A program made the position numbers and the translations under genes. Source: Desulfosudis oleivorans (GTDB taxonomy: Bacteria; Desulfobacterota; Desulfobacteria; Desulfobacterales; SURF-7). Taken from it: a stretch of 64,000 nt of DNA. The stretch is from assembly GCA_020723325.1 (NCBI GenBank), contig DYJD01000019.1:1-64000 (forward strand), read 5' to 3'. Positions 17,439 through 25,601 of the stretch are shown here, in pieces. The stretch's first letter is position 1; each line of letters starts with the position of its first letter. The notes under the pieces were generated by a model that saw only the letters and a program-made list of their open reading frames with translations, ran no database searches and had not been told where the DNA came from.

Positions 17439-17855
17439 TTATTTTAATACGGCCAGGGTGATGCGCGATACACAGATCAGTTCGCTTTCCTTATTGCGGA
17501 TGGAGATATCCCATACATGGGTGGATTTTCCGATATGTACAGGGCTGACGGTTCCGGTGACATAATCTCCGGAAACGCTCTTGATGTGATTGGCATTGAT
17601 TTCCATACCTACACAATAATGCGGGTCGGCAACCGCCAAATTGGCAGCAATGCTGCCCAGGGATTCGGCCAATACCACCGACGCGCCGCCGTGCAGAATC
17701 CCCATGGGTTGATGGGTGCGCTTGTCCACCGGCATGGTTGCTTTTAAATAATCATCCCCCATCTCCACAACACGTATGCCGATGTGTTCCACCATGGTGT
17801 TGTGACCCCATTGATTGATCTTATCCAAATCATATTTCTTTTTCCAGATTCCCAC
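17439..17855 (-). CDS. Hotdog-fold acyl-CoA thioesterase (PaaI/YdiI-like)
   Basis: A 138-residue hotdog thioesterase hydrolysing an acyl-CoA. HTMVEHIGIRV, ATMPVDKRTHQPMGILHGGASVVLAESLGS and GMEINANHIKS closely match E. coli YdiI/MenI as I recall it, including the catalytic Glu after the HGG segment. I chose the GTG start at 17855 because AAGGAGG lies five bases upstream and homologues begin with a similar IWK segment; the frame extends to a TTG at 17870. The natural substrate (dihydroxynaphthoyl-CoA for menaquinone, or another aryl/acyl-CoA) cannot be decided without neighbours. Confidence 0.9.
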   Translation of the reverse strand: MGIWKKKYDLDKINQWGHNTMVEHIGIRVVEMGDDYLKATMPVDKRTHQPMGILHGGASVVLAESLGSIAANLAVADPHYCVGMEINANHIKSVSGDYVTGTVSPVHIGKSTHVWDISIRNKESELICVSRITLAVLK

Positions 17856-18018
17856 ACCTGCCTCCTTCAATCGATCCTGTCGGCTCCGGTCCGAAATAGT
17901 CGTAATCGGCGTTACGTAATCATGAATAGCGATTTTATGTCAAGGGTAAACACATTGATTCGTTCCCATGCCTCCTTGCGTGACATATCAGCCGGCTTCC
18001 AATATTCTGCATACATAA

Positions 18019-18820
18019 ATGAAACCAAAAAATAATAACATGATATGGATGGTATTGTCAGCCTGCCTGTTTCTCCATGCTTGCTCCGACACGCCACAAG
18101 GATCCAAATCAAAATCCACATCTGAAAAGCCTGTTATTGGTTTTTCGTTGGGCACTTTGCGGGAAGAAAGGTGGATACGGGATCGGGATGAATTTGTCAA
18201 AAACGCCGAAGCATTGGGTGCCGCTGTCAATGTCTTGTTTGCCAACAATGATGCGGATTTGCAGATTTCCCAGACAGAAAATCTAATTCTGCAAGGCGTG
18301 GCGGTTTTGGTGGTAGTGCCCCATGACGGCAAGGCGGCAGCGGCAATTGTAACCAGAGCCCATGCAGCCGGGATTAAGGTGCTTGCCTATGACCGGATCA
18401 TTAGTGACAGTGATCTGGACTTTTATGTTTCTTTTGACAGTGAAAAAGTAGGGGCATTGCAGGCTCAGGGGATTTTGGAAAAGGTCAACACCGGATGTAT
18501 CGCCTATATCGGCGGCAGTGAAAAGGATTACAATGCTTTTCTGCTTAAAAAGGGTAGCATCCAGGTGCTCGCGCCCCTGATTCAGCAAGGCACCATCCGC
18601 CTTTGCTTGGATGTTTTTTCGCCGGATTGGAAACCCGAAGCAGCTTATGAAAATCTCAAGGGATATTTGCTAAAGGGCAATACCATAGATGCGGTAGTGT
18701 GCGCCAATGACGGCACGGCTTTTGGAGCCATTCTGGCCTTGAAGGAATTCGGTCGGGCCGGCAAGGTGCCGGTATCCGGTCAGGATGCTGAACTTTCAGC
18801 CTGCCGAAGAATCATTGCAT
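18019..18820 (+). pseudogene. Xylose-binding-protein-like lipoprotein, truncated
   Basis: A lipoprotein signal (LFLHAC, Cys about 22) precedes a periplasmic sugar-binding domain of the XylF/RbsB type: KPVIGFSLGTLREERW, then DLQISQTENLILQGVAVLVVVPHDG, GIKVLAYDRII, VCANDGTAFGAI and VPVSGQDAELSACRRI. The resemblance to XylF stops abruptly near 18818. After this the same frame runs on to 19086 as unrelated Arg/Ser/Gln-rich sequence that is the wrong frame of a kinase. About 70 C-terminal residues of the binding protein are missing. No ABC transporter is adjacent. It may once have served as the sensor partner of the kinase downstream. Confidence 0.75.
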
Positions 18821-19465
18821 CGCGGCGTGAAAAAAATCGTTCAACATATCATCGGGCTTTGCGATTCAGGATTGGAAGCGGTTGCAAAAGGAAACTATGT
18901 CGATACCTCTTCCAAAACCGCTTCCCTACTGTCGACCAATCTCAAAAGAGTCGCAGACATCGTGTACAATTTCAAACAGGTCGCCGTGGATCAATCCAGT
19001 CAAACGCGCCGACACTTCAACGTAAAAGACTATATCGAAAAAGTATTGTTCAGCCTGCAGCCGGAATTGAAACGCATGCAACATAAAATCATTTTAAATT
19101 GCCCGGCTGATCTTGAAATCAACAGTTATCCTGGGGTGTTTTATCAAATTCTAGCCCACCTGATCAGGAATTCCCTCCTGCACGGCTTTGAAAACACAGC
19201 CCAAGGTGAGATGGAAATCTCCATTTGGCGTTCACGCGATACCCTGGTAATTGCATATTCGGACAACGGCAAGGGGATGACCTCCGATATTCTGGCCAAA
19301 AGCCTGGATCCGTTTTTCACCACCAAGCGCAACCAGGGCGGTACCGGCTTGGGACTTCATATCGTTTACAACCTGGTAGTCCATTCCCTGCGGGGAGAAA
19401 TGGACTTTACCAGCACGCCCGGCCAAGGCGTCATTTTTCTCATCCGCATTCCCTTAGACCGCTAA
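18785..19465 (+). pseudogene. Histidine kinase remnant (HATPase domain, no H-box)
   Basis: The C-terminal part of a sensor kinase in a frame shifted from the XylF-like gene it overlaps. LSTNLKRVADIVYNFKQVAVDQSS, then an N box in ILAHLIRNSLLHGFEN, SDNGKGM and the GTGLGLHIVYNLVV box are all clear. The preceding helix with the phosphorylatable His (usually H-E-L-N-T-P-I-G in this kinase group) is absent. The kinase sequence begins directly at the point where the binding protein breaks off. The simplest reading is a deletion that removed the 3' end of one gene and the 5' end of the next. Confidence 0.72.
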
Positions 19466-19590
19466 ATGCATTTATTGTAGATCCGACTTGAACTTCAGAA
19501 ATCGGCCTGGTATATAGGCACATTTCCATAGCGGTGCAGATAGCTGTATCTGCTGAAAAAAAATTCAAGACCGACAGATAGACAATATTT

Positions 19591-20919
19591 ATGATACTTC
19601 AAGGTATATATCGTGAAATCCCCTCCGCTGTGTCCCTGGGATTCAACGGCTTCAAGCGAATCCGCCAAACAGCGGGTGCTCTTCTGAAAACCGGCCTGGA
19701 CTATCTCCTGCAAGGCCGGCCGCCCACACCAGTACTGATGCGCAAGGCCTTTGAACGCCTAGGAGCGACCTATATCAAGCTGGGGCAGTTTATCGCCAGT
19801 TCCCCTTCCCTTTTTCCCCATGCCTATGTCAAGGAATTCCAGCGCTGTCTGGACCGGACCGAGCCGGTATCCTTTGACCAAATGGAAAAAATTCTGAAAA
19901 AGGAACTGGGCCGAAGGTACAAAAAAACCATTTTAACCTATATTGACACCAAACCCCTGGCCTCCGCATCCATCGCCCAGGTTTACGCCGCCCGCCTAAA
20001 GACCGGTGAAGAAGTAGTGATCAAGATTCAGCGCCCAGGTGTCCGGGACATCCTTACTACGGATATCAATTTTCTGTTTTTCACCGCCAATCTCCTTGAA
20101 TTCCTGGTGCCGGGCCTGAAGCATGCCTCCCTGGCCGGCATGCTTGGAGAAATCCGCAAGACGGTTTTCGAGGAATGCGATTTCATCAAAGAAGCGGAAA
20201 ACCTCCGCACATTTTCGGAATATCTGAAAGATACCGGCAATACCGCCGTGATGGTCCCCCGGGTGTTTTCCCATGCTTCCACCAAGCGCGTGTTGACCAT
20301 GGAGCGTTTATTCGGCATCCCCGTAACCGACCGTAAAACCTTGCTGGAATCTACCGACCGACCCCACACCATCCTGAACGCGGCCTTCGGCACATGGATG
20401 GACAGCATCACCGGCTGCCCCCTTTTCCATGCCGACCTGCATGCCGGCAATCTGTTGGTTCTCAAAGACGGCCGGGTGGGCTTTATTGATTTCGGCATCG
20501 TGGGCCGCATTTCCCAGCGGGCCCAGGAAGGTGTCAAAAACCTGTTGCGGTCCATGATTCTAGGGGATACCGCGCTCATGGCCGAGGCCCTGGCCGCCAT
20601 CGGCATGACCAAGAAAAAGGTCAATACTACCCGCCTGGCCCAGGACCTGGAAGCTCTTTATCACGCCATGGAGCCCGAGGCCATTGGGGAAACCATGTCC
20701 ATGCCCATGACTTTTCTAGAGCCGGAAGAATTTTTGTTGGAAATCGTGAGGATCGGAGAAGAACACGGGATCTGCTTCCCCCGGGAATTCACCCTGTTGA
20801 TCAAGCAATTTTTATATTTCGACGGCTATCGGGACATTTTGTTCGACATGGACATCTTTGCCGAAAAAATGTCGGCAAAAATGGAAAAGCTGAACGCGGA
20901 GATAGAGGGCCAGGAATAA
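19591..20919 (+). CDS. ABC1/UbiB (AarF) family atypical kinase
   Basis: A 442-residue UbiB-family protein, an atypical kinase-like fold linked to isoprenoid-quinone or lipid homeostasis. The family KxGQ motif appears as KLGQFIASSPSLFP. The A-rich loop is ASASIAQVYAARL, followed by the VVIKIQRPGV Lys, ECDF.KEAEN, HADLHAGNLLV (catalytic loop) and FIDFGIVGRI (metal-binding Asp). Unlike classical UbiB no obvious C-terminal membrane hairpin is seen. Given the menaquinone-type respiration expected here, a quinone-linked role is inferred. ATG at 19591. Confidence 0.92.
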   Translation: MILQGIYREIPSAVSLGFNGFKRIRQTAGALLKTGLDYLLQGRPPTPVLMRKAFERLGATYIKLGQFIASSPSLFPHAYVKEFQRCLDRTEPVSFDQMEKILKKELGRRYKKTILTYIDTKPLASASIAQVYAARLKTGEEVVIKIQRPGVRDILTTDINFLFFTANLLEFLVPGLKHASLAGMLGEIRKTVFEECDFIKEAENLRTFSEYLKDTGNTAVMVPRVFSHASTKRVLTMERLFGIPVTDRKTLLESTDRPHTILNAAFGTWMDSITGCPLFHADLHAGNLLVLKDGRVGFIDFGIVGRISQRAQEGVKNLLRSMILGDTALMAEALAAIGMTKKKVNTTRLAQDLEALYHAMEPEAIGETMSMPMTFLEPEEFLLEIVRIGEEHGICFPREFTLLIKQFLYFDGYRDILFDMDIFAEKMSAKMEKLNAEIEGQE

Positions 20920-20946
20920 AAAGGTCCGCACCAGATCAGGCTTTCC

Positions 20947-21190
20947 TCAGAGGTCTTCCGTTTCTTTCACCAGTGGCTTTTCCGTTCTCAACGGTTCTTT
21001 CAGCAACAGATGGGATATCTGCATGGGAATTTCGGCCTCTTTGGCGATGGTGACAGCTTCTTCCAACGCCTCGAGAATGCCCTTATTTCCGCTTCGGATG
21101 AACCCGCCGGTCAGATCACGGACATGGGTTGTGTATATCCCGCCATGGGTACAAGCAAACATAAAATCATAGAATTCCGCTTTTGAATTA
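20947..21190 (-). pseudogene. Fragment of an N-acyl-D-amino-acid deacylase-type amidohydrolase
   Basis: About 80 residues on the minus strand (GGIYTTHVRDLTGGFIRSG, then ILEALEEAVTIAKEAEIPMQISHLL) match the central part of D-aminoacylase/dihydroorotase-like amidohydrolases. In the family this segment carries the metal-binding His pair (ATHxRDE and QISHLK). Both the N-terminal half and the C-terminal catalytic remainder are missing. The 5' side is cut off by the divergent rtcB-like gene. It is a relic. Confidence 0.6.
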
Positions 21191-21213
21191 CTACTTTTAG
21201 GAAATGAAAAAAT

Positions 21214-22344
21214 ATGATCGAATTGTTGAATCAACCGGTTGTCAGACTTCTGGCTTCCGACAGCACTAAGTTTGAAGGAGAAGCCATCCGGCAATTGCAG
21301 CAAACCGCCAGGCTGGATGGTATGGAGATAACAGTAGGCATGCCGGATCTTCATCCGGGGAAAGGGCATCCAGTCGGCTTGGCCTGCTTAAGCAAAAAAG
21401 GATTCTATCCCCATCTCATCGGCAATGATGTCGGCTGCGGAATGGGGCTTTATCGGACCAGCGCAAAGGTCGCTAAAATAAAAAGAGATAAATGGGTAAA
21501 AAAACTGGGCGACATGGAAAACCCATGGGATGGAGAAATTGCGGAATGGTTATCGGATCATAATTTGGAGTCCACCGACTATGATGCTGCCATGGGAACC
21601 ATCGGCGGCGGCAATCATTTCGCCGAACTCCAAAGTATGGAAGAATTATTTTTCCATCCAGCCCTTGAGCAGATTGGGCTGGATAAAAACTATCTTGTCC
21701 TGCTGGTTCACAGTGGCTCCAGAGGAATCGGGGAAGCATTATTGCGAAAACATGCTGCGGTTCATGGTGCCGGCAGCCTTATGGAAAATTCAGTAGAGGC
21801 GCAAGAATATCTGGCCCGGCATAACTTCGCCCTTAAGTGGGCCCGGTCAAATCGGGATTTAATTGCGCAGCGTTTTTGCAGCCAGATCGGTGAGAAGTGT
21901 GAACCTGTATTGGATTGCTTTCATAATTTCCTCACGCCCGTGGACCTGGAAAATTCAAGGTTCTGGCTGCACCATAAAGGTGCAGTGCCCTCCAATCAGG
22001 GGCCGGTTATCGTTGCGGGAACAAGGGGTTCATTGAGCTATATCATCGAACCCTTGGGTGAACAAAACGCAAATCTTTGGTCACTGGCCCATGGCGCCGG
22101 CCGGAAATGGAACCGGAGCAGTTGCAAGGAGCGCCTGCGCTCAAAATGCACTGCGAAATCATTGACTCATACCTCCCTCGGTAGCCGTGTGATTTGTGAA
22201 AACCGTGAACTGCTTTATGAAGAAGCGCCCCAAGCTTATAAAAACGTTGATGTGGTGGTGGCGGAGATGGAAAAGGCCGGATTTATCCGGAAAATAGCAT
22301 CTCTGCGGCCTCTTATCACTTACAAGACAAGAGAATCTACATGA
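21214..22344 (+). CDS. rtcB2: RtcB-like RNA ligase, PrfH-associated type
   Basis: A 376-residue member of the RtcB RNA-ligase superfamily, which joins 2',3'-cyclic phosphate or 3'-phosphate ends to 5'-OH using GTP and Mn. Motifs: PDLHPGKGHPVG (44-55), NDVGCGM (71-77, metal Cys75), GTIGGGNHFAE (128-138), VHSGSRG (165-171), GTRGSLSYII and AHGAGR carrying the guanylylated His. It is shorter than tRNA-ligase RtcB (about 400-480), as in the release-factor-H-coupled group. The stop codon overlaps the ATG of a prfH-type gene, the signature of the RtcB2-PrfH ribosome-repair pair. All catalytic motifs are intact although prfH is broken. Confidence 0.88.
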   Translation: MIELLNQPVVRLLASDSTKFEGEAIRQLQQTARLDGMEITVGMPDLHPGKGHPVGLACLSKKGFYPHLIGNDVGCGMGLYRTSAKVAKIKRDKWVKKLGDMENPWDGEIAEWLSDHNLESTDYDAAMGTIGGGNHFAELQSMEELFFHPALEQIGLDKNYLVLLVHSGSRGIGEALLRKHAAVHGAGSLMENSVEAQEYLARHNFALKWARSNRDLIAQRFCSQIGEKCEPVLDCFHNFLTPVDLENSRFWLHHKGAVPSNQGPVIVAGTRGSLSYIIEPLGEQNANLWSLAHGAGRKWNRSSCKERLRSKCTAKSLTHTSLGSRVICENRELLYEEAPQAYKNVDVVVAEMEKAGFIRKIASLRPLITYKTREST

Positions 22345-22526
22345 AACGCTGGATTCAAATAACTTCTGGGCGAGGTCCGGCAGAATGCGAATGGGTCGTT
22401 CATCAGGTGTGGCAAAAGATCATGGCTGAGGCATCCCAAAACAATTTTAAAGCGGATCTGCTAACCATAATCAGCGGGGATCTGCCGAGAACCATCCGGA
22501 GATTTTCACCCCACCATTTTTTTTAG
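22341..22526 (+). pseudogene. prfH: Peptide chain release factor H, truncated
   Basis: The ATG at 22341 overlaps the rtcB2 stop by four bases. The first 47 residues (MKRWIQITSGRGPAECEWVV, then HQVWQKIMAEASQNNFKADL) resemble the N-terminal domain of PrfH (QLSSAQGPEEC in E. coli). The frame then turns into LPRTIRRFSPHHFF and stops at 61 residues. PrfH is normally about 200 residues, and the GGQ peptidyl-hydrolysis domain is wholly missing; I could not find it in another frame before the next gene. It is therefore a truncated relic or an N-terminal stub. Confidence 0.72.
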
Positions 22527-22631
22527 GTTTTTCGAGCATTGAAATCAGGGTTTCCCTGATTGACGTATATTGATCAACCATCTATGTTATTGAACAGTGT
22601 TTTGTATAGAAACCTATTAATTTTCATAAAT

Positions 22632-23609
22632 ATGTCTGAAACCCCTGTGGTATTTATGAAGCAGACACCTATTAAAAGAAATTTCTTTTTTGGATTATTC
22701 ATGGTTCCAGTCATAATCATGGCTGGGGGATTGCTGACCAGTGATGCTATAAGACCATGTTTTTTAACCACTAATAAAACGACAAACCTCCCTAATGATG
22801 ATCTTGTAACAGCCCAAGGTATCAAGATTTCTTCTGAAACAACAAAAGATAATGATGTTAAAATGTTATCTTTAAAATCAAAAAGGCAAAACCACGAAAA
22901 TCCATATCCGCTAAATGCAAAAACAGTGGAAGACGAGCTTAATTTGGCCCTTGTCGGTACAGTTACCGGCAAAGGGGTAAAACCTGCGGCCATTTTTGTG
23001 AATAATAAAGAGAGTAAACAAATACTTAGTCATTGCGGCGATATCATTAACGGTGCAAAAGTAAAGGATATTCTGAAAAAAAAAGTCATTTTGGAATATC
23101 ATGGAGGTGAAATTTCTTTAAGTTTAAGTGGGTTGTCAATAGATGACCAGGATACCTCCAGACAAGCGCCTTTAGCTCTCCAACAAGAAGAATTCACATC
23201 AGAAAATCCACCTGCTGCCGACGCAGAGAACATTGAAAGAAAAAAGGATGATAGAGAGATTGAATATGAACAAGAGGATAGCGTAACAGTTGCCACCCTG
23301 ACCCTAAATAGAACCGAATTTGAAGACCTGACCATCAATGCCGACAATTTTCTGAATTACACTTCCCTAAGCCCATACAGCGAAGATGGACAACCTGTAG
23401 GTGTCATGTTCAGCCATATAAAACCAAACAGTTTTTTTGATGTGATTGGACTTCAAGATGAGGATGTCTTGGTTAAAGTGAACGAGCAAGATATCAGAGA
23501 ATTGGAAAGTGCCACGGTGATGGGATTACATCTAAGAGACGCAAGGAGTATGCTCATTAAAGTTATACGGGGAGACAAACTTGAAACCATAAAATTTAAT
23601 ATCCAATAG
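22632..23609 (+). CDS. Orphan GspC/PulC-like inner-membrane protein (HR + PDZ)
   Basis: A bitopic protein like type II secretion GspC. One membrane segment (FFFGLFMVPVIIMAGGLL) is followed by a linker and a homology-region domain: LNLALVGTVTGKGVKPAAIF, then NNKESKQILSHCGDIINGAKVKDI. An acidic linker and a C-terminal PDZ domain follow (VGVMFSHIKPNSFFDVIGLQ, DEDVLVKVNEQDI). In type II systems GspC links the secretin to the inner membrane and its PDZ domain helps choose substrates. No other gsp genes are nearby; a secreted lipase gene follows immediately. The open frame begins at a TTG at 22560; I use the ATG at 22632. No ribosome-binding site decides the start. Confidence 0.78.
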   Translation: MSETPVVFMKQTPIKRNFFFGLFMVPVIIMAGGLLTSDAIRPCFLTTNKTTNLPNDDLVTAQGIKISSETTKDNDVKMLSLKSKRQNHENPYPLNAKTVEDELNLALVGTVTGKGVKPAAIFVNNKESKQILSHCGDIINGAKVKDILKKKVILEYHGGEISLSLSGLSIDDQDTSRQAPLALQQEEFTSENPPAADAENIERKKDDREIEYEQEDSVTVATLTLNRTEFEDLTINADNFLNYTSLSPYSEDGQPVGVMFSHIKPNSFFDVIGLQDEDVLVKVNEQDIRELESATVMGLHLRDARSMLIKVIRGDKLETIKFNIQ

Positions 23610-23713
23610 CTTGAATATGTAAGACGAACGTACCAATTTCCGTTGAATATTTTTTTCTGTCGATAAACCTTATTGCGGTAATAACCTTTAACAGCTTAAT
23701 AAGGAGGGCGTTT

Positions 23714-25507
23714 ATGAAAGTGAGAAAGATTTTCAATGTATTGGCGCTGAGTATGGTTTTATTAGCAACCTCTGTCGGGATGGCCGCCGCATGTGTTGTC
23801 TGCTTGAAAAAGACAGAGGCTGACTACAATGATTACAACACTTATAAAAAGAATCAGCGCTATTACGTTCCTTATTTAAGCTCCACCAATACATTCTATG
23901 TTTATAAAAATGATCAAATAAAATTAGATCTGACCGACCATGATCTTTGCTACCATAGATGGAAGTATGACGGCACACAATATTCAAGCGGAACTGGAAA
24001 TTGTACGGCACCATACAGATTTACAACGGTCGGATCGCATGTGATAACCTCTATCCAGGATGCTGGAGGCTTATGCTCCTCCGGCACGGAATCCGTCAAT
24101 GTCAAGGTAGTGGACAAAAACAACGATTATCCGGTTGTCTTGGTCCACGGTTTTCTCGGCTGGGGACGCGATGAAATGGCTTTAAACCTCTATGGTGATT
24201 CCAACCCTGATATTGGTTTTCTTTATTGGGGCGGCCAGGCCTGGGGATCGGCCATTCTTGACATTGAAAAAGAATTGAACAACCGCGGCTATAAAGTCTA
24301 TACTGCCTCGGTGGGACCGGTCACAAGTGTTTATGATCGCGCTTGCGATCTTTGGGCGCAGTTAAAGGGCGGGGACAACAATCAAGCACTTTATGGAGCC
24401 AACCATGCCGCCCAATCCGGCACGACTCAATATCCCCATGCAGCCAACAGCGGGACAAGAAGGTACAACAACTTAAGACGCACTTGGAATGGCGGCACAA
24501 CCGCTCTAGGCGCAGTGAATACGTCTAATCCCATCCACCTTATCGGTCACAGCATGGGCGGGCAAACCGTTCGTATGCTTGCCGGGCTTTTACAAGCGGG
24601 CAGCCCCTGGGGGGATACGAGTATATGGCCGGGCGGGCAAACCGGCTATATCAGGAGCATTACAACCGCGGCAACGCCGCATAACGGCACCACCCTTACC
24701 CACATGGCCGGTAATATTACAAACGTATTGAATCAATTCGGTATAGACTGGATGAAAGCGTTGACCGGCCAAAATGTCACCAATGTTTTAGGGGTAATTT
24801 ACCGCTTGGATATCGAACAGTGGACCAATGGCATTTCAGGAGCCCCCTGCAACCTCACCCGTTCAGACCTTACCCTTGGCAATTGCATGAATAATAAACC
24901 AGCCATTGCCGATCTTTCCTTATGGGATTTATCGCCCTGCGGCGCCATGTATGAATTGAACACCAGGCCGCAAATGCAGGCCCGCCCTGATATTTATTAT
25001 TTCTCATATTCTTGCGTACAAAGCGATGCAAACGGCAATCCGGATGCGAGTAATGTAATGGGACCGTTTACGGCACCATCCTGGAATACAAATGCAAACC
25101 TTGAAAATTGGGGCTTGAATGGCGACTGGCATTATCAAGACGGCGTGGTCAATACCATTTCACAAGCCAAGCCAAGCTGCGACCAGTTCACCAATACCAC
25201 CGAAGCTTCAGATGCGGTTTATTCCATGTATGGACCTAAAGGGAAATGGTATCACATCGATATGATGCATGAAGACCATTTTGATATCATCGGCGGTTAC
25301 CTGGGTGTGGGAACGGAAACCCTGACCATGCACGATCCATGGGATGTGCCGGGCCATGACCATCAAATGACCGACACGAATTTAAATAAAAGCAGTTGGG
25401 GGTCAACCGGAAAAATTCATGGTGAGCATATGTCCCGCAATGAACCGACAGTTTATGACTTCTGGCAGATGCATATCGACCGTTTGCAGCGTTTGCCTAG
25501 ATTCTAG
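23714..25507 (+). CDS. Secreted triacylglycerol lipase/esterase
   Basis: A 597-residue exported lipase. It has a signal peptide (about 1-25) and an N-terminal Cys-containing beta domain (about 30-135). A catalytic domain like the staphylococcal/Geobacillus family I lipases follows. YPVVLVHGFLGWGRDEM carries the oxyanion segment, then YTASVGPVTSVYDRACDLWAQLKGG, IHLIGHSMGGQT (Ser280), TTAATPHNGT and a C-terminal His region HEDHFDIIGGY. Length, signal and motif order all fit. The PDZ-bearing GspC-like protein encoded just upstream makes type II secretion of this enzyme a reasonable inference. The ribosome-binding site is AAGGAGGG and a strong terminator follows. Confidence 0.9.
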   Translation: MKVRKIFNVLALSMVLLATSVGMAAACVVCLKKTEADYNDYNTYKKNQRYYVPYLSSTNTFYVYKNDQIKLDLTDHDLCYHRWKYDGTQYSSGTGNCTAPYRFTTVGSHVITSIQDAGGLCSSGTESVNVKVVDKNNDYPVVLVHGFLGWGRDEMALNLYGDSNPDIGFLYWGGQAWGSAILDIEKELNNRGYKVYTASVGPVTSVYDRACDLWAQLKGGDNNQALYGANHAAQSGTTQYPHAANSGTRRYNNLRRTWNGGTTALGAVNTSNPIHLIGHSMGGQTVRMLAGLLQAGSPWGDTSIWPGGQTGYIRSITTAATPHNGTTLTHMAGNITNVLNQFGIDWMKALTGQNVTNVLGVIYRLDIEQWTNGISGAPCNLTRSDLTLGNCMNNKPAIADLSLWDLSPCGAMYELNTRPQMQARPDIYYFSYSCVQSDANGNPDASNVMGPFTAPSWNTNANLENWGLNGDWHYQDGVVNTISQAKPSCDQFTNTTEASDAVYSMYGPKGKWYHIDMMHEDHFDIIGGYLGVGTETLTMHDPWDVPGHDHQMTDTNLNKSSWGSTGKIHGEHMSRNEPTVYDFWQMHIDRLQRLPRF

Positions 25508-25539
25508 TCATGTCATCGCTTGACTTGTAGCTAACCTTT

Positions 25540-25569
25540 GGGAAGATCTTTTAGATCTTCCCTTTTTTT
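25540..25569 (+). terminator. Intrinsic terminator after the lipase
   Basis: GGGAAGATCT (25540-25549) pairs perfectly with AGATCTTCCC (25553-25562), followed by seven T. It lies 33 bases before the next gene, which must have its own promoter or use readthrough. Confidence 0.92.
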
Positions 25570-25601
25570 GTTTATCACAAATCTTTTTCAAGGAGTGGTA
25601 G

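Noticed and set aside
18785-18820. Programmed frameshift joining the XylF-like and kinase frames into one sensor protein
   Set aside because: Both partners lack required parts (C-terminal strands, H-box) and no clear slippery signal is seen at the junction, so a deletion is simpler.
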